DNA from: Candidatus Blautia intestinigallinarum
GTDB lineage: Bacteria > Bacillota > Clostridia > Lachnospirales > Lachnospiraceae
NCBI GenBank assembly: GCA_019112635.1
Contig: DXIX01000002.1
Coordinates: forward strand, 84,823 to 148,822
Direction: 5' to 3'
Length of the DNA: 64,000 nucleotides
The notes beneath the pieces were generated by a model. It ran no database searches and was not told the DNA's origin. It saw only the letters and a program-made list of their open reading frames with translations. A program made the position numbers and the translations under genes. Shown here in pieces: positions 1-8,740 of the stretch (positions within the stretch are counted from its first letter, which is position 1; each line of letters opens with the position of its first letter).

Positions 1-582
1 CTCGCCTCTCGCGGAAGGCTTCACATTCTTGGCAATCTCCACCACGTCATTGTCGTAGAAGTAAAGGCCCGGCACTGCGTAATTGGACTTCGGATGCTCC
101 GGTTTTTCTTCAATGGACAGAGCTTTTCCGTTCTCGTCAAACTCCACAACTCCATACTCTCTTGGGTCTTTCACATAGTAACCGAAAATGGTAGCTCCCT
201 CTTCTCTGGCAGCTGCCCGCTGGAGAACTTTGGTAAAACTCTGGCCGTAAAAGATATTGTCACCCAGAACCAGTGCCACATTGTCCTCCCCGATAAATTT
301 TTCTCCGATGATAAACGCATCGGCCAGTCCCCTCGGATAGTCCTGAACTTCATAAGACATCTGCAGTCCCAGCTGCTCCCCGCTTCCGAACAGTTCCTGG
401 AACACCGGCAGATCCCTCGGTGTGGAGATGATCAGAATCTCCCGGATTCCAGCCAGCATCAGTGTGGACAACGGATAATAGATCATCGGTTTGTCATAGA
501 CCGGCATAATCTGCTTGCTGATAGCCTTAGTCAGCGGATAGAGGCGGGTTCCCGCGCCGCCTGCCAATATAATCCCTTTCAT
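1..582 (-). CDS. rmlA: Glucose-1-phosphate thymidylyltransferase RmlA (3' end outside window)
   Basis: Makes dTDP-glucose from glucose-1-phosphate and dTTP, the first step to dTDP-deoxysugars. The N-terminus begins [18 protein letters not shown], the nucleotidyltransferase signature, followed by [16 protein letters not shown] and the LGDNIFYG motif seen in RmlA. The start is ATG at 582 with an AAGGAGG-type ribosome site at 589-595. The reading frame is still open at base 1, so about 194 codons are present of a family length near 290. It lies 84 nt downstream of rmlB on the same strand and is probably co-transcribed, with a hairpin between the two. The function call is firm; only the C-terminus is unseen. 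Confidence 0.95.
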   Translation of the reverse strand, partial: MKGIILAGGAGTRLYPLTKAISKQIMPVYDKPMIYYPLSTLMLAGIREILIISTPRDLPVFQELFGSGEQLGLQMSYEVQDYPRGLADAFIIGEKFIGEDNVALVLGDNIFYGQSFTKVLQRAAAREEGATIFGYYVKDPREYGVVEFDENGKALSIEEKPEHPKSNYAVPGLYFYDNDVVEIAKNVKPSARGE

Positions 583-618
583 GATTTTCCTCCTTAAGGT
601 CTTTTCCATGCCGCAAGA

Positions 619-657
619 AAGAAGGCTTATCCCGGATGCTCCGGTATAATCCTTCTT
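619..657 (-). other. Hairpin between rmlB and rmlA
   Basis: Arms AAGAAGG (619-625) and CCTTCTT (651-657) enclose an inner CCGGA/TCCGG pairing. There is no run of T after it on the minus strand, so it is more likely an intercistronic mRNA processing or stability hairpin than a full terminator. It could lower rmlA expression relative to rmlB. Confidence 0.5.
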
Positions 658-666
658 CCCCCAAGC

Positions 667-1749
667 TTATTTCTCTTTGTACATGTCTTCGTAATATTTC
701 TGATAATCGCCGCTTGTCACATTCTTCATCCATTCTTCGTTCTCGAAGAACCACTGAATGGTCAGGCGGATTCCATCCTCGAACTTCGTCTCCGGATACC
801 AGCCCACCTCGGCCTTGATCTTATCCGGCGCAATGGCATAACGGCGGTCATGTCCTTTTCTATCCTCCACAAAAGTGATTAAGTCATCACTCACCAGTGC
901 TTTTCTCGGGTCATCGTCCGAAAGCATCTCTCTCAACGTGTCCAGAATGATGTGAATGATCTGAATGTTCTGCTTCTCGTTGTGTCCGCCGATATTATAA
1001 GTCTCAAACAGTCTGCCCTTTTCCTGCACCATATCGATTCCCTTGGCGTGATCCATCACGTACAGCCAATCCCTCACATTCTTTCCATCACCGTAGACCG
1101 GAAGTTTCTTTCCGTGAAGGGCGTTGTTGATAATCAGCGGAATCAATTTCTCCGGAAACTGATAAGGCCCGTAATTGTTGCTGCAGTTTGTAATATTAGC
1201 CGGGAACTTATAAGTATCCATATAAGATTTCACCAGCATATCTGAGGAAGCCTTGCTGGCTGAATACGGACTGTGAGGATCGTAAGGCGTTGTCTCGTAG
1301 AAATAGCCGCCGTCCTCATCCAGGGAACCGTACACCTCATCTGTGGAGACATGGAGAAATTTCTTGTCCTCCTTAAAAGTTCCGTCCGGCAACTCCCAGG
1401 CAGCCTTTGCCGCATTGAGCATCACCAGTGTTCCCAGAACATTCGTCTTGACAAAGACATCTGGATTCTTAATGCTTCGGTCCACATGGCTCTCTGCTGC
1501 GAAATGAACCACACGGTCAATATCATTCTCCTCAAAAATCTTCTGGATTGCCTCGCTGTCGCAGATATCCGCTTTCACAAAAGTATAGTTGTCACGGTTC
1601 TCCACATCCTTGAGGTTCTCCAGATTTCCTGCGTATGTCAGCTTGTCAACATTGATGATCCGGATCTCATCATTGTACTTCTGAAACATATAATGAATAT
1701 AGTTGGAACCAATAAATCCGGCTCCTCCGGTAACCAAATAAGTTCTCAC
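667..1749 (-). CDS. rmlB: dTDP-glucose 4,6-dehydratase RmlB
   Basis: Converts dTDP-glucose to dTDP-4-keto-6-deoxyglucose. This extended short-chain dehydrogenase has the NAD-binding GGAGFIGSNY motif near residue 8, the HFAAESHVDRSI block, the STDEVYGSL segment and the YSASKAS catalytic Tyr/Lys. At 360 residues it has normal length for the family. The start is GTG at 1749 (MRTYLVTGG), supported by a GGAGAG ribosome site about 8 nt upstream. It is the first gene of the rmlBA operon, with a promoter at 1787-1815. Its product could feed rhamnose synthesis or the WecE-type transaminase at 5634; no rmlC or rmlD is in the window, so the latter is attractive but inferred. Confidence 0.96.
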   Translation of the reverse strand: MRTYLVTGGAGFIGSNYIHYMFQKYNDEIRIINVDKLTYAGNLENLKDVENRDNYTFVKADICDSEAIQKIFEENDIDRVVHFAAESHVDRSIKNPDVFVKTNVLGTLVMLNAAKAAWELPDGTFKEDKKFLHVSTDEVYGSLDEDGGYFYETTPYDPHSPYSASKASSDMLVKSYMDTYKFPANITNCSNNYGPYQFPEKLIPLIINNALHGKKLPVYGDGKNVRDWLYVMDHAKGIDMVQEKGRLFETYNIGGHNEKQNIQIIHIILDTLREMLSDDDPRKALVSDDLITFVEDRKGHDRRYAIAPDKIKAEVGWYPETKFEDGIRLTIQWFFENEEWMKNVTSGDYQKYYEDMYKEK

Positions 1750-1786
1750 GATATTTTCTCTCCTGTTTTCTTATTGAATTGGAACC

Positions 1787-1815
1787 ATTATAGCATCTTT
1801 AATTCCCTGGTTCAA
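1787..1815 (-). promoter_or_regulatory. Sigma-A-type promoter for rmlBA
   Basis: On the minus strand, -35 TTGAAC (1810-1815) and -10 TATAAT (1787-1792) are separated by 17 nt. The predicted start lies about 30 nt before the GTG of rmlB. Confidence 0.75.
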
Positions 1816-1827
1816 GGCTTTCCTTCA

Positions 1828-1856
1828 TTGCTTTTGAGCCTCTCCTATGCTATGAT
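1828..1856 (+). promoter_or_regulatory. Promoter for the DUF2142 gene
   Basis: -35 TTGCTT (1828-1833) and -10 TATGAT (1851-1856) with a 17-nt spacer. The following leader of about 75 nt holds a GC-rich hairpin (about 1888-1911, TCCGG/CCGGA arms) just before the ribosome site. Confidence 0.55.
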
Positions 1857-1936
1857 ACGCAAAGAAGAAGCTGCATGGCAGCAAAATCCGGGCCGGCATC
1901 TGCCGCCGGAAGATGGATAGAGGGGAGATTTCAAAG

Positions 1937-3931
1937 ATGGAATTGAGTAAAAAGAAAGTGGATATGAAAAAAGCGGTGCCTTTTGTGCTTCTTTTTGCAG
2001 TTCTGGCACTTTTACTGCTGCTGATCCGTTTTTCCTATACGGATTATGTACGCCCTGCCAGTGATGAAATGCTGATGGAAATCTGCCAGGATACTCACAC
2101 AGATCACGCAGATCCGTTCACCGAGGGAACTACCTGGCATCAGACGTTCACCGCCAGCCGTGATACCATCACAGGATTTGATTTCTATGTGACAACATTT
2201 CAGAGAAGAAATGACTCCACCTTTCGGGTTTCTATGGGGGAAGAAGGAACAGACACTCCTCTTCAGACCTGGGATATCCTGAGCACCGGAGTTTTAGACC
2301 GTCAATTTCTGGATTTTTATCTCACAGAGCCCGTCACCAATGCCTCCGGAAAAGAATTCTACGTGGAAATCACTTCTCTGGACGGAACCAGCGAAGATGC
2401 CATCGGAATTTTCACTGCGGACAGCAATGCATATTCTGACGGTATTTTATATGAAAACGGGCAGAAAACGGACACCGATCTTTGTTTTCGCGTCTACGGG
2501 GAGCCGGCAAAGCTTGTGCTGAAAATTTTCTATCTGTTCTGCGCTGCTTTGCTGATCACAGTCTTCGTACTGTTTGTGTTCCTGTATCTGCGTCCTCTGA
2601 GGCTGGAATGCCTGTTTCTGGTATTTGCCGTCTTCTTGGGAGGAATCTATCTGCTTCTCTTTCCTCCTCTGACTGCTCCGGATGATTACCGTCACTTTGA
2701 GACTGCTTACTATGTGTCCAGCCGGATGCTGGGACAGGAAGGCACAGACGAACATGGAAACGTTTTGGTCCGGGAGGATGACTACCGCGCCTTCTATGAA
2801 TTGCAGACCGCCAATCTGCAGAATCTCACTGCCACCTGGGATGATCTGTTCTCCATGGACCACTCTGAAAAAATGGTATCTGCCGGACATCCGCCCCTGG
2901 AGGCTCCGCTCTACTGCTATTGGCTCTCCGGAGCCGGCATTGCCCTGGCAAGGCTTCTCGGTCTTGGCAAGGTACTGATGTATTTTCTTGGAAAAGGATT
3001 GATCTATCTGGGTTATCTGGCCGCAGGATATCTGACTATCCGCCTGATGCCCTTCGCCAGAAACCTGATGTTCCTGATCTATCTGCTGCCCATCAGCCTG
3101 CAGCAGGCCACATCCTTCTCCTATGACACCACCGTCAACGCCCTGGCCTTTTTGCTGACTGCCTACTGCCTGCATCTGGCCTTCGCGGTAAAGAAACTAA
3201 AGCCTGGACATTGGATCGTTCTCGTTATACTCGCCGCTGTCCTCGCCCCCTGTAAGGTCGTCTATGTACTGATCAGTCTGTGCTGTCTTCTGATTCCCAG
3301 AAAGAAAGCGTCACAGAACCGCCAGTACTATCTGGGTATCGCCGGAACTTTCGCGGCCTCTCTAATCAGCCTTGTCCTCTTCCAGGCCGGTAAGATTCAC
3401 TCTGTGGTCTCGGACAGCCATGAAGTGGCTCTGGGAGGCACCAATTATACCCTGGATTATTTCCTCCATGCGCCCGCCAAACTGATCGGCATGTACGTGC
3501 GCACCTTCCAGGAATACGGTGACTTCTATTTCACTTCCATGCTGGGAGGCAGACTGGGACGGCTGGATATCGATATTCCCTGGATGCTGATCCTTTTATT
3601 CGCCGTGCTCCTTCTGCTTTCCGTTGTGCCCCACACGAGAGAATATCTGTTTCTCTCCGCCTGGGGAAAGCTCTGGCTTGCCTTGATCTGTGCCGGAGTG
3701 ATCAGCGCCTCCATGCTGGGAATTATGTTTGACTGGACCCCCGAATCTTCCATGGTCATCGAGGGCGTGCAGGGACGCTATTTTCTCCCTGTGCTTCCCT
3801 TGCTGCTTCTGCTTACCAGGAACCGCACACTGGTTCTCAGAAAAGATATCACCCGGGGAATGCTGTTTACCTTTGCGGTACTGCACGCTCTGACTGCTCT
3901 GTGGGCATTTGGAATCATTGTGGCAAGATAA
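1937..3931 (+). CDS. DUF2142-family polytopic membrane protein
   Basis: About 664 residues. A first membrane helix lies near residues 14-33 and is followed by an extracytoplasmic domain of about 160 residues with a beta-rich look. Then come around ten hydrophobic segments. Conserved DUF2142 features visible are PPLTAPDDYRHFE, QQATSFSYDTTVNALA and the C-terminal GVQGRYFLPVLPLLLL. Members are often found in surface-polysaccharide loci and resemble GT-C glycosyltransferases, but substrate and activity are not established. An in-frame ATG at 1913 exists; 1937 is preferred because AGGGGAG sits 9-10 nt upstream. The neighbours (rml genes, wecE) suggest a role in glycan assembly; that is inference. 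Confidence 0.8.
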   Translation: MELSKKKVDMKKAVPFVLLFAVLALLLLLIRFSYTDYVRPASDEMLMEICQDTHTDHADPFTEGTTWHQTFTASRDTITGFDFYVTTFQRRNDSTFRVSMGEEGTDTPLQTWDILSTGVLDRQFLDFYLTEPVTNASGKEFYVEITSLDGTSEDAIGIFTADSNAYSDGILYENGQKTDTDLCFRVYGEPAKLVLKIFYLFCAALLITVFVLFVFLYLRPLRLECLFLVFAVFLGGIYLLLFPPLTAPDDYRHFETAYYVSSRMLGQEGTDEHGNVLVREDDYRAFYELQTANLQNLTATWDDLFSMDHSEKMVSAGHPPLEAPLYCYWLSGAGIALARLLGLGKVLMYFLGKGLIYLGYLAAGYLTIRLMPFARNLMFLIYLLPISLQQATSFSYDTTVNALAFLLTAYCLHLAFAVKKLKPGHWIVLVILAAVLAPCKVVYVLISLCCLLIPRKKASQNRQYYLGIAGTFAASLISLVLFQAGKIHSVVSDSHEVALGGTNYTLDYFLHAPAKLIGMYVRTFQEYGDFYFTSMLGGRLGRLDIDIPWMLILLFAVLLLLSVVPHTREYLFLSAWGKLWLALICAGVISASMLGIMFDWTPESSMVIEGVQGRYFLPVLPLLLLLTRNRTLVLRKDITRGMLFTFAVLHALTALWAFGIIVAR

Positions 3932-3945
3932 ATTTTACCTGAAAA

Positions 3946-3993
3946 GAAAAAAGTCAAATTTCAGAGATCATCTCTCTGCTATTTGACTTTTTC
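3946..3993. terminator. Bidirectional terminator
   Basis: Complementary arms reading AAAAAAGTCAAAT and ATTTGACTTTTT flank a short loop. It has T runs on both strands, between the convergent DUF2142 and lysozyme genes. Confidence 0.85.
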
Positions 3994-4002
3994 TTTTATC
4001 AC

Positions 4003-5517
4003 TTATTTTTTCACTGTACACACACCGTTTTTGTCAAATACATAAGTCTTTCCGCTCCAGTGCCTGGTGCAGTTTCGGAACTGGGCGCCTGTAGTCTTAT
4101 GGAAGAAATACAGCTTACCGTCAATCCTCTGGAAACCTGTCAGCATTCTTCCGTAAGTTCCAAATCCATAATATTTGCCGTCAATCTTACGGATACAGTT
4201 TCTCACCACTCCCCGGTTTGTGGGAAGCGCATAATACTTGCCTCCCTTGTAAGTAAACCAGCCGCTGACCGCATTATAATTCGATCCAAAATAGTATGCT
4301 CTCTTAACGCCTTTATAGGTCGCCGATACCAGTTTATTTTTCACACGCACACCGTCACTGTCCGCATAGTAGATCGTCTTCCCTGTGGAGGACACGAAGA
4401 GATGATCCGTATACAGCCAACCTTCCGGTTTGGAGAAATAGTAGTACTTCTGCTTGATGGGAATCCAGCCGGAAGGCGCATATCCGGTACGGTAATAGAA
4501 ATAATATCTCTTTCCATTGATGGTATGCCATCCATACTGCCGTTCTCCGTTCTCATCCACATAGTAGATATGTCCATCCACCTTAAACAGTTTACTCCGA
4601 TAAAGCTCCCCGTCATCATAGAAATAATATTTTCCATTTTCCTGCACCCAGCCATCTTTCACTCCATCCGGGCTGTAGCTGGACAGCGGCTGTGTTCTCG
4701 GTGTCACCTTGCTCAGATAATAGAGATAGCCGAAATTTAAATCCACCGCGTTCTCTGAGGGGATTCCCTTGATCAATCCATTCGTCCTGGGCAACCCTAC
4801 CACATCCGTGCCGTCCGTCGCCTGCCAGATGGTATACCGGACACTGCTCTTGTCAGGAGGCGTACTGCTGCTGTTGTACTGGGCAATCCACACATCATAC
4901 TGGGCCAGCATACTCATGTTGTATTCATTTTTATACCAGTTGGTATTCATATAGAGCATAGGATAATATCCTGCACGCTTGATCTCCGACAAAAACGCGT
5001 CGGCAATCTGGGATTTTCTCATGGGAGTCAGATACTCCACCGTGGCGTCCTCCATGTCGAACACCACCGGATAAGAAATCAGATGTCCGGTAATCTGCTC
5101 GATCACCCACTGGGCATCTTTCTTTGCCTGCTCCGTTGTGGTAGCTGTGGAATAATAATAAACACCCACCGGCAATCCCGCCTCATTGGCCCCGCGGATA
5201 TTCGCCTCATATGTTTTGTCCAATCTCTGGTAATCTCCGCTTCCATAACCGCCCACACGGATGAAGGCAAAATCTACATTGGAGTCTGCCACCTGATTCC
5301 AGTTAATATTGCCCTGCCACTCTGAGACATCAATGCCACGGGTTTTTGCCCCTGAAATGACCTGTCCCTTGCCGTTGTAGCACTTTCCTCCCGATTTCTG
5401 CCAGGCTTTCGAGGAAGCTGCCTCTACCTCTTGCACATTGGTGGACAGACAAAAAGATGATGCCGTGATGGCACCAACTAGAATCAGGGACAATGCTTTC
5501 TTCAAAATCCCTCTCAT
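4003..5517 (-). CDS. Secreted GH25 lysozyme with cell-wall-binding repeats
   Basis: A peptidoglycan muramidase exported to the wall. It has a signal peptide (about residues 1-33, basic start, hydrophobic core, ending near VEA). The GH25 domain starts at TRGIDVSEWQGNINW and includes AFIRVGG, the acidic VVFDMEDA motif and WQATDG. After about residue 275 come tandem aromatic repeats of the choline/glucan-binding type (GWVQENGKYYFY, YGWHTINGKRYYF, SGWFTYKGGKYY). Start: ATG at 5517 or GTG at 5523, both with a GGAAGG/AAGG site; ATG is preferred. It is a single gene, convergent with DUF2142 and divergent from wecE. It may act in wall turnover or defence; it carries no phage context. Confidence 0.92.
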   Translation of the reverse strand: MRGILKKALSLILVGAITASSFCLSTNVQEVEAASSKAWQKSGGKCYNGKGQVISGAKTRGIDVSEWQGNINWNQVADSNVDFAFIRVGGYGSGDYQRLDKTYEANIRGANEAGLPVGVYYYSTATTTEQAKKDAQWVIEQITGHLISYPVVFDMEDATVEYLTPMRKSQIADAFLSEIKRAGYYPMLYMNTNWYKNEYNMSMLAQYDVWIAQYNSSSTPPDKSSVRYTIWQATDGTDVVGLPRTNGLIKGIPSENAVDLNFGYLYYLSKVTPRTQPLSSYSPDGVKDGWVQENGKYYFYDDGELYRSKLFKVDGHIYYVDENGERQYGWHTINGKRYYFYYRTGYAPSGWIPIKQKYYYFSKPEGWLYTDHLFVSSTGKTIYYADSDGVRVKNKLVSATYKGVKRAYYFGSNYNAVSGWFTYKGGKYYALPTNRGVVRNCIRKIDGKYYGFGTYGRMLTGFQRIDGKLYFFHKTTGAQFRNCTRHWSGKTYVFDKNGVCTVKK

Positions 5518-5597
5518 ATTCACCTTTTCCTTCCCTTTTTTATAATCTCCTTAGTTTCTACATTATACACTGTTTTTCCCGAAAAGCGCAAGTTCTT

Positions 5598-5627
5598 TTG
5601 ACACTGGTTTCTCATATATGCTATAAT
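5598..5627 (+). promoter_or_regulatory. Strong promoter placing the transcript start at the wecE ATG
   Basis: -35 TTGACA (5598-5603), 18-nt spacer, -10 TATAAT (5622-5627). The ATG of wecE begins at 5634, only 6 nt beyond the -10 box, so the expected start point falls on the start codon. No Shine-Dalgarno sequence precedes the ATG. Confidence 0.8.
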
Positions 5628-5633
5628 GCAGAT

Positions 5634-6761
5634 ATGATTGATTTCAATATTCCCCCTTACGTGGGGACCGAACAAAAATACATTACAGAAGCCATCGCAG
5701 ACCGCAAACTCTGCGGAGACGGAAAATTCACACGCAGATGTAGTGATTGGATGAAAGAACATTTCCAGGTCAATCACGTATTTCTGACTACATCCTGTAC
5801 CCACGCTCTGGAAATGGCCGCTGTGCTGACCCAGGTAAAAGAAGGTGATGAGGTGATCATGCCTTCTTATACTTTTGTTTCCACAGCAGATGCTTTTGTA
5901 CAGCGCGGTGCAAATATTGTGTTCGTGGATATCCGTCCGGACACTATGAACCTGGATGAACGTCTGATTGAAGACGCCATCACGGACAGAACCCGTGTGA
6001 TTGTCCCGGTTCACTACGCAGGAGTAGCCTGTGAGATGGATACCATCCTGGATATCGCCCGCCGGCATCACTTGATGGTTGTGGAGGATGCCGCCCAGGG
6101 ATTCGACGCCTACTATAAAGGAAAATCTCTCGGAACCATCGGAGATTTCGGATGTTTAAGTTTTCATGAGACCAAGAATCTCACCATGGGCGAGGGAGGA
6201 GCTTTGATGTTTCAGGAAGACCGCTGGCAGGAAGCCGCTGAGATTATCCGTGAGAAAGGCACGAACCGCAGCAAATTCTTCCGCGGACAGATTGACAAAT
6301 ATACCTGGGTGGACTACGGTTCTTCCTATCTGCCCAGTGATATCAACGCTGCCTACCTCTGGGGACAGCTTGAGCAGGCAGAAAAGATTCAGGCGGACCG
6401 CATGCGAAGCTGGAACCGCTATCATGAAGCTTTTCAGGCTCTGGAAGAAGCAGGGCGGGTGGAACGCCCATACATCCCGGATTATGCCGTTCATAACGCC
6501 CATATGTATTATCTGAAAACAGCGGATCTCGACACACGCACGCGTCTGATCCGATATCTGAGCGAGCACGGTGTCATGGCAGTCTTCCACTACATTCCTC
6601 TGCACAATGCGCCGGCAGGTAAGAAATTCGGGCGTTTTCACGGAGAAGACCGTTACACCACCAAAGAAAGCGAACGGCTGCTGCGGCTGCCTCTGTACTA
6701 CGGTCTCACCCCATCCGACCAGGAACAGGTTATCACGGCTGTCTACGATTTCTTTGCATGA
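5634..6761 (+). CDS. wecE: dTDP-4-amino-4,6-dideoxygalactose transaminase-like (WecE/RffA)
   Basis: PLP-dependent DegT/DnrJ/EryC1-family aminotransferase expected to transfer an amino group to C4 of dTDP-4-keto-6-deoxyglucose, the RmlB product. The N-terminus MIDFNIPPYVGTEQKYI and blocks KLCGDGKFTRRC, GDEVIMPSYTFVSTA, VHYAGVACEMD, VEDAAQG, SFHETKNLTMGEGGA (PLP lysine in HETKN) and REKGTNRSKFFRGQ follow enteric WecE closely. Length is 375 residues. The ATG at 5634 is fixed by this N-terminal match, which makes the adjacent promoter geometry notable. A CBS-domain gene follows after 16 nt. No acetyltransferase (wecD) or flippase is in view, so the final sugar is unknown. Confidence 0.9.
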   Translation: MIDFNIPPYVGTEQKYITEAIADRKLCGDGKFTRRCSDWMKEHFQVNHVFLTTSCTHALEMAAVLTQVKEGDEVIMPSYTFVSTADAFVQRGANIVFVDIRPDTMNLDERLIEDAITDRTRVIVPVHYAGVACEMDTILDIARRHHLMVVEDAAQGFDAYYKGKSLGTIGDFGCLSFHETKNLTMGEGGALMFQEDRWQEAAEIIREKGTNRSKFFRGQIDKYTWVDYGSSYLPSDINAAYLWGQLEQAEKIQADRMRSWNRYHEAFQALEEAGRVERPYIPDYAVHNAHMYYLKTADLDTRTRLIRYLSEHGVMAVFHYIPLHNAPAGKKFGRFHGEDRYTTKESERLLRLPLYYGLTPSDQEQVITAVYDFFA

Positions 6762-6777
6762 GAAAGAGGTAAGAACA

Positions 6778-7215
6778 TTGAATATTTTATTTTTCTTAAC
6801 CCCAAAGGAAGATGTCGCCTACATATACGAAAATGAGACACTCCGCCAGACACTGGAGAAGATGGAGCACCACCGGTATGCCTGTGTTCCCATCCTCAGT
6901 CTGGACGGTAAGTATATCGGCAGCATCTCCGAGGGTGACCTGCTGTGGGAGATCAAGCGCAGAGGCCCCCTGTCTCTGCACGTGATGGAAGATATTCCCA
7001 TTATGAATATCCCGCGCGGCCATAATTACAAACCAGTTCACGTGAACTCCAAAATGGAGAATCTGATTCACCGGGCTATGAATCAGAATTTTGTCCCGGT
7101 AGTAGATGACGGAGACTGTTTCATCGGTATCGTGACCAGAAAAGATATCATCGGTTACTGTTACAAACAGCTTGCCGACTGCTACCTGAAAGGAGATTGT
7201 CCAAAACAGAAATAG
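6778..7215 (+). CDS. Small protein with a CBS-domain pair
   Basis: 145 residues almost entirely made of two CBS motifs (residues about 12-60 and 80-135). The second shows VPVVDDGDCFIGIVTRKDIIGY and the first YACVPILSLDGKYIGSISEGDL. Such pairs bind adenine nucleotides or related ligands and usually regulate a partner; no catalytic domain is attached. The start is TTG at 6778, with an AAAGAGGT ribosome site 7 nt upstream. It is 16 nt after wecE and likely co-transcribed, perhaps as a metabolic sensor, but the target is unknown. Confidence 0.85.
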   Translation: MNILFFLTPKEDVAYIYENETLRQTLEKMEHHRYACVPILSLDGKYIGSISEGDLLWEIKRRGPLSLHVMEDIPIMNIPRGHNYKPVHVNSKMENLIHRAMNQNFVPVVDDGDCFIGIVTRKDIIGYCYKQLADCYLKGDCPKQK

Positions 7216-7266
7216 AAAAAAAGAATCTCATCGCCGCAGATTGTTGGCGTATGGGATTCTTTTTCT
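7216..7266. terminator. Bidirectional terminator
   Basis: Arms AAAGAATCTCAT and ATGGGATTCTTT with flanking A and T runs. It ends the wecE-CBS unit (plus) and the ABC transporter operon (minus). Confidence 0.85.
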
Positions 7267-7276
7267 TTACAAATTT

Positions 7277-8023
7277 TTATAAAACTTTAGACAAAAATTC
7301 CTGAAGACGGGGATCTTTTGGATGTCCGAAGAATTCTTCCGGGCTGTTCTCCTCTTTAATCTGGCCGCCGTCCATGAAGACCACACGGGTTCCCACTTCT
7401 CTGGCAAAGCCCATCTCATGGGTAACCACCACCATCGTCATTCCAGATCTGGCCAGATCTTTCATGATCTCCAGCACCTCTCCTACCATCTCCGGATCCA
7501 GAGCCGAAGTAGGCTCATCGAACAACATCACTTCCGGGTCCATGGCGAGAGAACGGACAATCGCAATTCTCTGTTTCTGGCCGCCGGACAGCTGAGACGG
7601 ATAAGAATCTGCCTTCTCCTCCAGACCTACCATTCTCAACAACTCCCGCGCCCTGTCCTGCGCTTCCTTCGGATCTTTTTTCAAAAGTTTGATAGGTGCC
7701 AGAGTGATATTCTGCAAAATTGTTTTATGTGGAAACAGGTTAAAATGCTGAAATACCATGCCCATCTTCTGACGGTGTTTGTTGATATCCACTTTTTTGT
7801 CTGTGATATCCACGCCCTCAAAATAAACATGGCCGGAGGTAGGAACCTCAAGCAGATTCAGAGAGCGCAGAAAAGTGGACTTACCGGAGCCAGACGGTCC
7901 CACAATCACAACCACCTCGCCGCTGCGGATCTCTGTGGTAATTCCATTCAGAGCGTGAAGGCTGTCATCGAACACCTTATGTAAGTCATCCACACGAATT
8001 AATACTTCTCCTTTAGTGGTCAC
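7277..8023 (-). CDS. Polar amino-acid ABC transporter, ATP-binding protein (GlnQ/HisP type)
   Basis: Energises uptake through the permease encoded upstream. Walker [11 protein letters not shown]-loop [13 protein letters not shown], signature LSGGQKQR, Walker [15 protein letters not shown] and switch histidine VVVTHE are all intact in 248 residues. The start is GTG at 8023, with AAAGGAGG 10 nt upstream. It overlaps the permease gene by 11 nt, indicating translational coupling. Third gene of the operon. Substrate cannot be fixed from sequence; the family imports polar amino acids. Confidence 0.95.
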   Translation of the reverse strand: MTTKGEVLIRVDDLHKVFDDSLHALNGITTEIRSGEVVVIVGPSGSGKSTFLRSLNLLEVPTSGHVYFEGVDITDKKVDINKHRQKMGMVFQHFNLFPHKTILQNITLAPIKLLKKDPKEAQDRARELLRMVGLEEKADSYPSQLSGGQKQRIAIVRSLAMDPEVMLFDEPTSALDPEMVGEVLEIMKDLARSGMTMVVVTHEMGFAREVGTRVVFMDGGQIKEENSPEEFFGHPKDPRLQEFLSKVL

Positions 8024-8702
8024 TGTTTCGCAGCCTCCTTTCCAGCAATGCTACCAGTTTCGTGAAAATCATTACCATCACCAGATAGATCAGAGCTACC
8101 GCGATCAATGGCATAAATGCATCGTAGGTACGGCTTCGGATAATATCGCCGCCTTTGGTCAGATCCTGCAAAGCAATATAACCGGAGACGGAAGTCTCTT
8201 TCAGAAGTACAATAAACTCATTTCCCAGAGCCGGGAGTACATTCTTAAATGCCTGAGGCATAATGATATAAATCATCGTCTGGGCATAATTGAAGCCCAG
8301 GCTTCGTCCTGCCTCAAACTGTCCCTCATCAATTGACATAATACCCGAACGGAAAATCTCCGCCACATAAGCTCCGGAGTTCATACCAAACGCCATCACA
8401 GCCACAAATACCTTGCTCACATCCATGCTTGCAAAGACAACGAAGTAGATAATCAAAAGCTGTACAACCGTTGGTGTGCCACGGATGACTGTGATATAAA
8501 TCTGACAAATAAAATTCAGGATCTTCAGTTTATGTGTCTTTTCATAAGTAGAACGGACGATGGCCACCAAAAGGCCCAGCACAATACCAATCAGGACAGC
8601 CAAGAAGGTGACTTCCAAAGTCACCTTCAGGCCATCTGTGATATATTTCCAGCGCTCATCCGTCACAAAATTCAGAATAAATCTATCTCTTAATGATTCC
8701 AT
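8013..8702 (-). CDS. Polar amino-acid ABC transporter permease (HisM/GlnP type)
   Basis: 229-residue integral membrane subunit with about five helices and the EAA-loop region [34 protein letters not shown], characteristic of His/Glu/Gln-type permeases (His_Glu_Gln_TM). The ATG at 8702 has AGGAGA upstream. It is the only permease gene in the operon, so it probably works as a homodimer with two copies of the ATPase. Confidence 0.95.
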   Translation of the reverse strand: MESLRDRFILNFVTDERWKYITDGLKVTLEVTFLAVLIGIVLGLLVAIVRSTYEKTHKLKILNFICQIYITVIRGTPTVVQLLIIYFVVFASMDVSKVFVAVMAFGMNSGAYVAEIFRSGIMSIDEGQFEAGRSLGFNYAQTMIYIIMPQAFKNVLPALGNEFIVLLKETSVSGYIALQDLTKGGDIIRSRTYDAFMPLIAVALIYLVMVMIFTKLVALLERRLRNSDH

Positions 8703-8740
8703 GTATTCTCCTATCTGAATTTTCTTCTAACAGTATTCGA

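Noticed and set aside
1913..1936. Upstream in-frame ATG of the DUF2142 gene as start
   Set aside because: No ribosome site precedes it, whereas AGGGGAG is well placed for the ATG at 1937.
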